Origin: Gammaproteobacteria bacterium
GTDB lineage: Bacteria > Pseudomonadota > Gammaproteobacteria > Diplorickettsiales > Diplorickettsiaceae
Reading direction: 5' to 3'
DNA: 31,911 nucleotides
Assembly: GCA_013288455.1 (NCBI GenBank)
Contig: JABDBU010000004.1
Span: forward strand, 1-31,911
In this document: piece by piece, positions 8,901 to 16,429 of the stretch
How the letters are laid out: each line of letters begins with the position of its first letter
How positions within the stretch are numbered: the first letter of the stretch is position 1
Program-made: the position numbers and the translations under genes
The notes under the pieces: model-generated
What the model saw: only the letters and a program-made list of their open reading frames with translations
Told to the model about the DNA's origin: nothing
Database searches by the model: none

Positions 8901-11900
8901 CGCTGACGATCCGTGTGCCATTGGATGTGCATGAGCTATCCCGATTACCGGTGATAACCTGTAGCCAATTTTCCCAATTTGCGCGGTGGAATACTCAGAT
9001 TTTGTCAAGGCGAAGAGGAGAGCAAGAAGCCAGCTGGTTTTTTTATTTTGATCAAAAAAGTGCACAAGGGTGGTGGAAAGGTGTCGCCCATGAACTGTCT
9101 CATGTAGCGCTGTATCGTCCAGAATGTGATCAAATTCAATTTAAAACCAGAGATGGTTATATGGTTAAGCCTGGATTTGGACTCGAAAAGCCGATCCCAA
9201 ATCGAAGAGGGGAGTTTACAGCAGCGGAAAAGCTGTTCGTATTAGACGAACACGCCATCGCGTTGCATTCAGGTGCTGTATTTTTGCATACTCCCCCCCG
9301 TGACCATTACGGGCTCCCCGTGTACGTGTGTCGCCCGACAGAGTTTTTAGGCCGAGTGGGTTCGTGTGTATCGATAAAACCACAGTATCGTTCGTTAACA
9401 AAAGCCGGAGCGTATGTCGTATTACATCCTGGAGATACAGTCCATGTGGGAGCAGATGAACATCAGTTGGTGTTAGTGGATAAACCTGGCCACACTACGA
9501 TCAAGCTCAGTACTAATTTTTTTAATCAACAGCCAAGCAGGGTATTACTGGGATGCTCGATAGAAGAAATCCATGGGATTGACTATGCGATGCAGTCCGA
9601 AAGCTTATCGATTCGCATGAGCAACAAGACACTGCAGGTAGTGGGTTATCCGCGAGTCAGTGATGTAAGAAATCCAAGTATTCAATTTGAAATTAAAGAG
9701 GGGAAATTAAGCATTGGGATTCCCGAGAGTGAGGAAGGAGAAGACAGCGTCAGCGTGCGTGCAGTGAATCTAGATATGGTATTCGTAGAAACAGAAAGAC
9801 CAGCAGGAGTGAGTAAGCGAGTGCTAGCGAGTCAACAGGTCCACTCCATTACAAAGCACCCGGCTTTACCCGTGCTAAACATCAATCTGGTATTTGATGA
9901 AGGCAAAGGATTAGTGACGCGTTCGATCGGAGATGAAGACACGATCTTGCCGCTCAGTTTATTGGATAAAAGAGAGTTTTTATCCGTGGATTTAGGAGCA
10001 GGATCCGATACCCTCGTTGTAGATGATAAGCAGTCTGTGGACTGGTATACGCGGTCAGACGAAGGGAAGGTGGATCGGCTCAATGTCAAACCCTTAGAGA
10101 CAGCACTAGGCCGAGAAATGTTGATTAGCTTAGAAGATGCCTCCCCTGCGGGTAAGGATCTCGTGCTGAAAGTCTGTGATTTAGAAAGCGATTGTTTTAG
10201 GATCACGTGCAAAGATGGAATAATTAATTACCGTCACGTGCATATAGAGCAACAAGCTCACTACCTCAGAATAGATTACGATTCGTCTTCAAAGAATTTT
10301 TTTATCACAGCATATCAGAGCCCGCCGTTTATACCGCTACTATCTGAATTAGCCCTCGTGATACCGGCGTCCGTGATGCAAGAAGCGGGAACGGTATATA
10401 TGCCGCAGTTGAGCGGGGATGTTTCAAAAGACTGGATGCTGATGCGAAGAGAGGATGATTTAGTGGCCTTTAATCCGGCGACAGGGGGAGCATTGATATT
10501 TCAGAACGCCAGCATCTTTTCCAATCAGTCGTTATTTGAATATACCCATGTAGCACCGATATATACCCGTTCTTCTGAAAAACCGGTAGAGCTGACGACA
10601 ACACCGATGCCGCCTACCCCGGCTGAGATGCCGGAGAAGCAAAATGTTCCGATACCATTGTGGGAAAGCCTACCGTCAGTGGAGGAAGTCAAAGAGGCCG
10701 TGGACGCATGGGAGGATTTAGCAGCACAGCTCAAGGAAAAGGGGATTAGGTATCTGGATTTAACTAAGTATGTACGAGATGAAAAAGTCACGTCCGTGGA
10801 CATTGTTTATAAAAAAACGCAAGGAGTCGAGGTATTAAGCGTGGTGATCCCGGTGCTGGAATCTGCAGTGCAATCGCATTATAAAGAGGTGGGTAACAGG
10901 GCAACCCTCAGCTTAGAGATTCAACGAGCAGGAGCATCGGAGCTGTGGATTAATTTGCGCTGTCAGGAATCGTGCGAATCCTCGAAGTACCAATTGCTCT
11001 ACCAAGAAGAGAAAGGGCCACCGGTCTGCAGAATGGATAAACAAGTCCCGGTTTGTCGAAGTACTGGAGATGCCTGGGTAGATATTTCCGTGGAGAAAAA
11101 ATTAAGGCATCTGGAAACGTTGGCGAGACTGAAAAGCTCGACGCTGCAATGGATGGAGAGAACAGAACAAGACCTGCCAGAGCAGAAATTTATTAAGCTA
11201 GAAGGAGGTAGTAGGGAAAATCCAGTACGGATACCAATCAGTCTAGATGATAACCAGACGAGTCGTTTTTTTATAGAAGATGCCAAGTTGAATGGAGTGC
11301 GTTTTGACGAAGCCTACCTCAAAGAGAGTGGTTACCTGTTGCAATTCATGACGAATCTAGACAATCAACCCTATGAGCTGCACTTTCAAGGAGAGAGTGA
11401 AAAGACGATTGAGCTGGTTGTGTGGTCCAAGAGAGCAGAAGAGATGCAATATTTTTTGATTCGCCAAGTCTATAGAGCCATAGAATGCGCTACATCCATT
11501 CACGAGAGTAACAACGCGTTGTGTCAGAACTGGGGAGACAGTCCGAGGATGCTGGTCATTAAGACCGAGTCACGGAATAACCCGCGTTTTCATACGCTCC
11601 GTCTAGGGGATGAGACAGTGAATCGTTGGGTACTATCGATGAAAACGCTGGAAAGGTTCTCGCTGGATAGGTTGGATTGGCCCACGGTAGAAGAAGTGGC
11701 AATGTATAGACTGGGTAGTGAGCATCTGTATGTCAGGGGTCAGTTGTGGAACGAGGAAGAACAAGTGCTAGTGTTAAAGGATTTTTTTGCGGTGCAAGGA
11801 GTATCGTTGGCACTCCGTATTAATCAGATAGAACATCTGATTAATAACCAAACGTATCAGGACTACCAGCCTTATTTTGCAGATAAACAGGGACTGCGTA

Positions 11901-13039
11901 GAAAGCCTGTGAAGTTTTATTCTTTGGGAGCCAAGTCATCGGAACAGGTAAATATTGGGTTAAATTCCGCGGATCTCTCGATATTGGATGTAGGAGATAG
12001 GCGAGAAATTGCGCATGTAAAAGTGCTGGATGCGGAAGATTTGGAATTATCCGTAGGTTACCGGGATAATAACCAAACGCTACGGGTGCAAGTGAAACCT
12101 GATCCAGATCGGGTCAGGTTTCCCAAAGAAGAGCTGGGAAATGCATGGGATTGTTACTTACGTGTGAATGATCGCGTTATCCAGTTGTTTGGAAAAAATG
12201 GCAGCAATCCGTTGTTAAACCAGGAATTAGCAAAAGCGTTGCGGAGTCAAGCGGAAGCAAATGTAGGGCATTCACCGGCGCCTGTATCAACGGAGGGACC
12301 GTTGCTGAGAAGAAAGAAAAGAGAAAAAAGAGAGAAGTTTGCTGATTTTAGAGAGGTAGATGACAGAGCGGAGGATTATTTGGAGCGATATGAGCGCCGC
12401 CATACGCGTGTAAAGTCTGAAAGGCCGAAGCGTGAGAAGAAAGTCCATGAGCAGGCGGTGTCTGTGATTGCAAAGGATAGTCGTTCGCAAGTGAGCGTAG
12501 CGGAGATGTCGCGTAGGGAGCAAGAGAGGTGGCGAGAAAGAAGGCCTGCGGTACAAGAAGCGTTTCGTAGAGACGTAAGGGAAAAAGAAAGGTCCGCCAA
12601 TGTAAGTCAGGTAGGAAGAAATCAGACAGTGTCGTTTCATCATACTACAAAAGATAAGCATCAATTTTTTACGAGAAAGTCGGAGAAAATTGGAAAGCGG
12701 GTGAATCTCATGACGTCGGCTCAGCAATTGCCATGGAACCGTTCTCAACACCCTCACCATCAGTCGCCGTCCTTGTTGCAGGGAACTGGGGCAGCGAATT
12801 TAAGCAGAGTAACTCCACAGCATGGTGCAGGAAAGTGGAATCCTGCGGTAACAGCAAATCCTGATGTGAACGGTACGCTATTGTGGCTCAATGTATTGAC
12901 TCGGTATACGCAACGACAATCCCCGCGAGCAACGGTGTCTGCTCATCAAGCAGCGAACTATCGCAAAGCAGAACGTCAGATGGAGGCGAGAGAAAATAAA
13001 TATGCTAGGAATATTTCCGTCGTGAACATAAGACCATAG
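2948..13039 (+). CDS. Giant ankyrin-repeat toxin-like protein (3363 aa)
   Basis: One uninterrupted frame with ribosome binding site GGAG five bases before the ATG. No signal peptide is visible. Layout by residue: 1-280, an N-terminal domain that looks like a degenerate YopT/papain-type effector fold (GGFDYAIAQM at 30-39, YQVFDP at 191-196); 281-1225, 27 ankyrin repeats with TALHxAA cores; R1240-VKR, a furin-type site; about 1345-1560, hydrophobic Gly/Ala-rich segments resembling TcdA/TcdB-type pore regions; about 1834-1920, RTX-like Gly/Asp motifs; 2048-2052, HELSH; a Pro/Thr-rich linker near 2540; 3121-3128, a basic furin-type cluster; 3306-3363, a tail with a latrotoxin-CTD-like look. Ankyrin repeats are certain; the other domains are inference. 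The organism probably uses it against host cells, but secretion route and target are unknown. No immunity or secretion gene is adjacent. Confidence 0.9.
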   Translation: MPITPTITIQDLLQRYLPLFIDKAKPTQLGGFDYAIAQMAKNAILQGTPGISKFVKRFELLARDHTDISGTGNSGLVEAIAKIQAKKDTGAKLSAEDHLFLEMPDFLLEINRLQDEENRKVTMQERRLLDSSQASKYATHTNAYTSEDLVQYFVTMKQFLPTPPTPSPISVTLFNDRRVISIAYDPVGNGYQVFDPRSSYQEFINVDMLHNPVSLVKKIQLAMLMSTNIDNSRMMLVSQVCGLEQHRSEIMNKIINPWHATPDMVRITQISTEKAKLTSPIGSLLHLAAYAGDDKTVISLLQAGADPNVVEPDSHRTPLHLAAQSSEDQPSVITILLAHPTTNPNPVTSSTSNSYAPIHYAAQYGHDKSLQAFLANTRVNGHAHDQNGNSILHLAAEAGQAKVLTTLLRHPDMDVIAFIAGGNVSGNTALHVAAKNGHVHIVQILLSDGRIDIYAPNLQGNTVLHVAAEKGHVNVVRTLFSNFGENINVRNIAGYTALHVASAAGVEDVVEVLLSNSAVDINVRDVVGDEAFHKAAERGNPNVVRTFLRNPKVDINVRNIGGYTALHIASAAGCVEVVNVLLSDPNVDVYVRSNDQYTVLHVAAAAGHVEVVNILLSNEKARIINAYDNVGNTALHKAAENGHEEVVKVLLIDDRVDVNMRNDNGHTPLHEAVANSNSEIVRLLLSNGRVDANAMNFNENTPLHVAVKINKIAMVRILLNSKNVDVNAIDSLGDTSLHIAIKAKMGPIVLLLSNNENVDVNARNFAGNTALHEAVHADPWNADYNGIIKILLYSNRINVNARNSAGNTALHEAAKALNYGSAINLLDNKNTDVNAKNSAGNTALHEATNGSNSMIVRLFLKDTRVDVNAKNAAGNTAFHEAAKMIHGGGYVFAVLLTDTRVDVNAKNAAGNTALHEVAKMWHVGEGGVVPLLVRNIFALLLRDTRVDVNAKNAAGNTALHEAAKMGHVGEGSVFALLLRDTRVDVNAKNAAGNTALHVAVDTGQNNIVGLLLDHHRVDMQFVNAKNHAGNTALHVAVQVNNVESVRLLSSNFRVNVNAINHAGNTALYEAVKEKNGGIDILLNNPRINVNVVGSDGVTPLHLAASRGNMKITRMLLNHPMSDANRVNDAGNTVLHVVIGSAELDFEKKIMMTRLLLPALNLNNLNRCNVAGDTVLHIAVKSDNLPVVRLLLNDRRINRNIPDAQGRTALDLVVERNRPAMVSLFQQPSSHAGASVCGGPRVKRAVGYVCVEDGLASVHGRRTVSELDVRNQRRLMEGTEVSQTPAGRRLQGLSSNAVESGQNLRQIAWNSEVQTAGVVAEMERVSQSRAQSTGDPTKTQALARKKGNLKRALGVMGKATGKATDAVETVHAFSVLAVQLKEGNLVGAVKGVGMFVGGNFGTGAATYVGTKVADKAIRALSTKAMTKRVTQTMTSLGVSKGTQLVAGMTLRSMGTVAVRITGPLLGLACSLAIDAVSLSELPELLRNAQAIINDPSSEEWEREQARANFGLSVTGNIVGVLSSVAMLAGGPGAAVGAAANIAFMIVSAVVTAHYAAVTVVEARRKELGTLTEEEAAEIYRRKMWEGSTELPETLQEVALVRQVYQSLINQYVEIVRRSGYRAVVMALPIVRYRRLEQLTGMISSEWREGSMLFDVDGYYVKACDYRDQTSLSVDDFQSGETPFASVSNMTPQPMSRLLGRLPPNATMFCGPSDVMINPRRVLHEEWEHPQRGRKKAQFKEEYFDPQRCVRGERLYSRQQRLTAFPDLPIENFFAPRFPLVHGKMPFQNICQHTVGLRLNSAPASGPVLYDVGISHLQCLNETKNVVLINQGSRLIIGGNQENTFILQGISKDLVKLQGGVGQDVLYLSPDLPVELLQDFFRRKIKGIEVIRGSAGKDVIMASADVAAIDGGGGGDEIHLVEPVPSQTTVLPIRFTKTSSTTALPMLESATTVAPGEVEFYETEDDAEIAVEALRTFPHPGNNTLSPLTIRVPLDVHELSRLPVITCSQFSQFARWNTQILSRRRGEQEASWFFYFDQKSAQGWWKGVAHELSHVALYRPECDQIQFKTRDGYMVKPGFGLEKPIPNRRGEFTAAEKLFVLDEHAIALHSGAVFLHTPPRDHYGLPVYVCRPTEFLGRVGSCVSIKPQYRSLTKAGAYVVLHPGDTVHVGADEHQLVLVDKPGHTTIKLSTNFFNQQPSRVLLGCSIEEIHGIDYAMQSESLSIRMSNKTLQVVGYPRVSDVRNPSIQFEIKEGKLSIGIPESEEGEDSVSVRAVNLDMVFVETERPAGVSKRVLASQQVHSITKHPALPVLNINLVFDEGKGLVTRSIGDEDTILPLSLLDKREFLSVDLGAGSDTLVVDDKQSVDWYTRSDEGKVDRLNVKPLETALGREMLISLEDASPAGKDLVLKVCDLESDCFRITCKDGIINYRHVHIEQQAHYLRIDYDSSSKNFFITAYQSPPFIPLLSELALVIPASVMQEAGTVYMPQLSGDVSKDWMLMRREDDLVAFNPATGGALIFQNASIFSNQSLFEYTHVAPIYTRSSEKPVELTTTPMPPTPAEMPEKQNVPIPLWESLPSVEEVKEAVDAWEDLAAQLKEKGIRYLDLTKYVRDEKVTSVDIVYKKTQGVEVLSVVIPVLESAVQSHYKEVGNRATLSLEIQRAGASELWINLRCQESCESSKYQLLYQEEKGPPVCRMDKQVPVCRSTGDAWVDISVEKKLRHLETLARLKSSTLQWMERTEQDLPEQKFIKLEGGSRENPVRIPISLDDNQTSRFFIEDAKLNGVRFDEAYLKESGYLLQFMTNLDNQPYELHFQGESEKTIELVVWSKRAEEMQYFLIRQVYRAIECATSIHESNNALCQNWGDSPRMLVIKTESRNNPRFHTLRLGDETVNRWVLSMKTLERFSLDRLDWPTVEEVAMYRLGSEHLYVRGQLWNEEEQVLVLKDFFAVQGVSLALRINQIEHLINNQTYQDYQPYFADKQGLRRKPVKFYSLGAKSSEQVNIGLNSADLSILDVGDRREIAHVKVLDAEDLELSVGYRDNNQTLRVQVKPDPDRVRFPKEELGNAWDCYLRVNDRVIQLFGKNGSNPLLNQELAKALRSQAEANVGHSPAPVSTEGPLLRRKKREKREKFADFREVDDRAEDYLERYERRHTRVKSERPKREKKVHEQAVSVIAKDSRSQVSVAEMSRREQERWRERRPAVQEAFRRDVREKERSANVSQVGRNQTVSFHHTTKDKHQFFTRKSEKIGKRVNLMTSAQQLPWNRSQHPHHQSPSLLQGTGAANLSRVTPQHGAGKWNPAVTANPDVNGTLLWLNVLTRYTQRQSPRATVSAHQAANYRKAERQMEARENKYARNISVVNIRP
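5530..5940 (+). repeat. Near-identical ankyrin coding repeats
   Basis: A block of about 50 nearly identical bases, beginning AGATACAAGAGTAGATG and encoding DTRVDVNAKNAAGNTA, recurs at 5530, 5638, 5773 and 5884. The spacings of 108, 135 and 111 bases are all multiples of three. The flanking repeats on either side are diverged, so this core was amplified more recently than the rest of the ankyrin array. Confidence 0.9.
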
Positions 13040-13056
13040 TGTGTAGAATCCGGTTG

Positions 13057-13083
13057 GCCCACTAGGATTTTCACCTAGTGGGC
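13057..13083. terminator. Hairpin between convergent genes
   Basis: Perfect 10-bp inverted repeat GCCCACTAGG / CCTAGTGGGC with a 7-base loop, located 17 bp after the stop of the giant gene and 27 bp after the hemA stop on the other strand. There is no T-run on either side, so it is not a textbook rho-independent terminator, but its place between converging genes suggests bidirectional 3'-end formation or transcript protection. Confidence 0.6.
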
Positions 13084-13110
13084 TCCTATCAATTCAGCTT
13101 GCGGTGAGTA

Positions 13111-14388
13111 TTACGCGATATTTTGATCGCAGCATGAGTGAGCGTGTAAATTAAATAACTGTATAGCGGATGCTAAAATATCCTTCTGACCTAGCTTGGC
13201 AGCTCTTCGTAAAGCAACACTGGGAACATGGATTAATTTATTCGTTAATCTAATTGCTAAGCGCTCCATGACTTCTTCCTGAGGAATGTCCTTCTTTAAC
13301 AAGGCAAGCGCTTTTTTTAATTCTTCATTACGCCAGCGATCGGCTTGTTTACGATAAGCATGAATGATTGGTACAGCTTCCTCTTTCACTCTTAATAAAC
13401 CTAAATAATCCTGCACTTTATTTTCGATGAGTGCTTCTGCTTGGACTGCTGCATCCTTACGATGCGCTTGATTTTTTTGAATGAGTATTTGGAAATCCTC
13501 CAGTGTATAAAGATAAACGTCTTCTAACTGATTTATTTCTGCTTCCACATCGCGCGGCATTCCTAAGTCGGCCACCAATAAAGGACGACGACGACGTTTT
13601 TTTAATGAACTTTCTAACATACCTTTACCTATCAAAGGTAGTGGACTAGCGGTTGCAGTGATGAGTAAATCGATTTCAGGCAAATAGTGAGAAATTTCAT
13701 CCAATCGAATTGTTTTGGCACCGATGATCACGGATAACTGTTTCGCCTCTGCGTAGGTACGATTAGCAATCCAAAAATGCTGAATTCCTTGAGAAACTAG
13801 ATGTTTAGCCACTAAGGCAATCGTTTCTCCAGCACCTACTAGCAGTACTCGGGAATCACTGAGATGAGCAAAGATATTTTTTGCTAATGTTATTAATGCA
13901 AACGCCAATGAAACAGGATGGGCAGTAATCGAGGTTTGATGGCGTACCTGTTTAGTGGCCTTAAATATATACTGAAACAGACGTCTAAATTTGGTACCAG
14001 CAATACCTAGTGAATTTGCAAAGGAAATGGCGGTCTTTAGCTGTCCAACAATTTGCGGTTCACCTAAAATAATGGAATCTAGGCCAGTAGCTACCCGCAA
14101 AATATGACGTACCGCATCTTCTCGCTGATAAACATACCAATGCTTTTGTAAACACGCTGGTGGTACTTGCTTCGTACGATATAACCATTCAATAGTATGG
14201 CGTGCTTCACCGTTAATGCAATAAAACTCAGTACGATTACAGGTCGAGAGAATGATAGCCTCCTCAGCCCGTGTTTCAGTAAGCATTCCATGCAACGATT
14301 CAGCTAAATAATCCTGTGAAAAAGCAAGCTGCTCGCGCAAGGCCAAAGGCGCCGTGTGATGATTAATGCCACAGGCAATGAGATTCAT
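13111..14388 (-). CDS. hemA: Glutamyl-tRNA reductase
   Basis: A 425-residue cytosolic enzyme that reduces glutamyl-tRNA(Glu) with NADPH to glutamate-1-semialdehyde, the first committed step of the C5 heme pathway. The N-terminus GINHHTAPLALREQ is diagnostic, and the catalytic cysteine is C50 in STCNRTEFY. An NADPH-binding VLLVGAGETIALVAKHL segment follows near residue 180, and the C-terminal dimerisation helix is present. The length is normal. It starts 32 bp after the accC stop on the same strand, so it is probably transcribed with accB-accC. No good Shine-Dalgarno precedes the ATG, which may indicate weak or coupled translation. Confidence 0.96.
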   Translation of the reverse strand: MNLIACGINHHTAPLALREQLAFSQDYLAESLHGMLTETRAEEAIILSTCNRTEFYCINGEARHTIEWLYRTKQVPPACLQKHWYVYQREDAVRHILRVATGLDSIILGEPQIVGQLKTAISFANSLGIAGTKFRRLFQYIFKATKQVRHQTSITAHPVSLAFALITLAKNIFAHLSDSRVLLVGAGETIALVAKHLVSQGIQHFWIANRTYAEAKQLSVIIGAKTIRLDEISHYLPEIDLLITATASPLPLIGKGMLESSLKKRRRRPLLVADLGMPRDVEAEINQLEDVYLYTLEDFQILIQKNQAHRKDAAVQAEALIENKVQDYLGLLRVKEEAVPIIHAYRKQADRWRNEELKKALALLKKDIPQEEVMERLAIRLTNKLIHVPSVALRRAAKLGQKDILASAIQLFNLHAHSCCDQNIA

Positions 14389-14420
14389 AAAAAACTACAC
14401 GTCGTTGTAATTGGAGGTAG

Positions 14421-15761
14421 CTACAATGCTAAACGCTGTTCAAGATAGTGTATATGCGCACCCCCTTTAATGAAATTAGCGTCTCGCACTAAGGCTTGGT
14501 GCATGGGAATATTCGTTTTAATTCCCTCGATGACTATCTCCTCTAAAGCAGTACGCAGGCGCGCTAAAGCAATGTCCCGCGTTTCACCATACGCAATCAA
14601 TTTTCCAATTAAGGAATCATAATGGGGGGGCACGTAATAACCCGTATAAATGTGCGTGTCAACGCGGATACCCGGTCCGCCAGGTGGGTGATAGAGCGTA
14701 ATCATTCCCGGTGAAGGGAGAAAAGTCTTAGGATCCTCGGCGTTGATACGACATTCTATCGCATGCCCGCGAAAAGTAACTTGATTCTGCTTATAGGCTA
14801 ATTTTTCTTTAGCCGCAATACGTAACTGCTCACTCAGTAAATCAAATCCTGTGATCTCCTCGGTAACAGGATGTTCAACCTGTATACGTGTGTTCATCTC
14901 AATAAAATAAAAATGGCCGTTTTCATATAAAAATTCAAAAGTACCAGCGCCGCGATATTTCATATCGCGACAGGCTTTTACACACAGTTCACCAATTTGA
15001 TTGCGCTGTTTTTCAGTTATACCTGGCGCAGGTGCTTCCTCTATTACTTTTTGATGCCGCCGTTGCATAGAACAATCTCGCTCACCTAAATGAATAGCGT
15101 TTCCTCGACCATCTCCTAATACCTGGATTTCTATATGACGTGGCGTTGCTAGAAACTTTTCTAAATAAATACTAGCATTTTTGAAATTAGCTAGCGCTTC
15201 GGAACGGGTTACAGCAATAGCATTGAGTAAAGCAGCTTCACTATGCACAACGCGAATACCACGTCCACCACCGCCACCTGCTGCTTTAACAAGCACCGGA
15301 TAAGCAATCTCCCTAGCAATTTTAAAATTCGTTTTATCATCATCACCTAATTCAGCGTCTGAACCAGGTACACAGGGTATCTTGGCTTTTTTCATAGCTG
15401 AAATTGCCGAAACTTTATTACCCATCGTCCTAATGGTAGCTGATGTAGGGCCAATAAAAATGAAGCCACTTTGCTCCACGCGCTCGGCAAAATCCGCATT
15501 TTCTGATAAAAAACCATAACCAGGATGAATGCCCATGGCGTCTGTAATTTCAGCAGCAGAAATAATAGCGGGTATATTTAAATAACTTAACGCAGCAGCT
15601 GCAGGACCGATACAAACTGTTTCATCAGCAAGTTTAACATGCTTTAAGTTGGCGTCGGCTGTAGAGTAGACAGCTACAGTCTGTATACCTAACCCCTTGC
15701 AGGCACGTAGTATACGCAAAGCAATTTCACCGCGATTTGCAATAACGACTTTATTTAGCAT
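14421..15761 (-). CDS. accC: Acetyl-CoA carboxylase, biotin carboxylase subunit
   Basis: An ATP-grasp enzyme that carboxylates the biotin of AccB using ATP and bicarbonate, the first half-reaction of malonyl-CoA synthesis. Visible motifs: the start [20 protein letters not shown], the glycine-rich ATP loop [33 protein letters not shown], and [14 protein letters not shown]. The frame is open 14 codons further upstream (to 15803), but that extension (a Cys-rich run) is not found in the family, whereas the chosen ATG gives the usual 446 residues. The gene lies 63 bp downstream of accB on the same strand, the standard accBC operon. Confidence 0.95.
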   Translation of the reverse strand: MLNKVVIANRGEIALRILRACKGLGIQTVAVYSTADANLKHVKLADETVCIGPAAAALSYLNIPAIISAAEITDAMGIHPGYGFLSENADFAERVEQSGFIFIGPTSATIRTMGNKVSAISAMKKAKIPCVPGSDAELGDDDKTNFKIAREIAYPVLVKAAGGGGGRGIRVVHSEAALLNAIAVTRSEALANFKNASIYLEKFLATPRHIEIQVLGDGRGNAIHLGERDCSMQRRHQKVIEEAPAPGITEKQRNQIGELCVKACRDMKYRGAGTFEFLYENGHFYFIEMNTRIQVEHPVTEEITGFDLLSEQLRIAAKEKLAYKQNQVTFRGHAIECRINAEDPKTFLPSPGMITLYHPPGGPGIRVDTHIYTGYYVPPHYDSLIGKLIAYGETRDIALARLRTALEEIVIEGIKTNIPMHQALVRDANFIKGGAHIHYLEQRLAL

Positions 15762-15824
15762 GATCTTACATCCACAGCATGGAATTTGCAGTGTTCGTTT
15801 CAAATAACAAACATGAAGAACTGC

Positions 15825-16265
15825 CTACTCAATGACAAACAAGGGTTGATCATATTCAACAGGCATGCCATTTTCTATTAACCTGGCTTTCACCACGCCG
15901 GCTTTATCTGACTCAATTTGGTTCATTATTTTCATCGCCTCAACAATGCAAAGTACATCACCCACTTTGACAGTTTGGCCTATATCTACAAAGGGAGCGG
16001 ATCTAGGATCAGGTGCCAAGTAAACGGTACCTACTATCGGTGAACAGACTTGATGACCTGAGATAGAGGATACTTGCGCTACACTAGAGGCCTGTGGTGT
16101 GATAGAGGCAGCAGGGCCCGGGCCCTGCTGTGAAAGCGGTGTCGTGACGGAAGAAGTGAATTGTCGCTGTATTCGTATCGATTGTTCACCTTCACGCCAT
16201 TCAATTTCACTGAGGTCATGTGCATGAAGCAGTTTAATGAGTTGGTTAATTTTATCCAAATCCAT
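15825..16265 (-). CDS. accB: Acetyl-CoA carboxylase, biotin carboxyl carrier protein
   Basis: A 146-residue carrier that bears the biotin shuttled between AccC and the carboxyltransferase. The biotinylated lysine is K112 in the signature [12 protein letters not shown]. The N-terminal 35 residues ([13 protein letters not shown]) form the family's usual helical segment and are joined by a Ser/Pro/Gln-rich linker (about 37-72) to the biotinyl fold beginning CSPIVGTVY. It is the first gene of the minus-strand accB-accC-hemA cluster. Its promoter should lie in the 164 bp shared with the divergent membrane-protein gene. Confidence 0.96.
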   Translation of the reverse strand: MDLDKINQLIKLLHAHDLSEIEWREGEQSIRIQRQFTSSVTTPLSQQGPGPAASITPQASSVAQVSSISGHQVCSPIVGTVYLAPDPRSAPFVDIGQTVKVGDVLCIVEAMKIMNQIESDKAGVVKARLIENGMPVEYDQPLFVIE

Positions 16266-16429
16266 ACCCCAGAAAGCCCCTTTTATTCAGTCATTACGAT
16301 AGTGGGTTATTGGAGCATATTCGATCTTGTTTTGCCAGTCTTTATAATGAAATGAGCAGAAATTTTAGTTATACTCTGCATTAGGTAGAGTACTTGCTTA
16401 CAGATAGACAATTTGTCGGAGGTAGTGAA

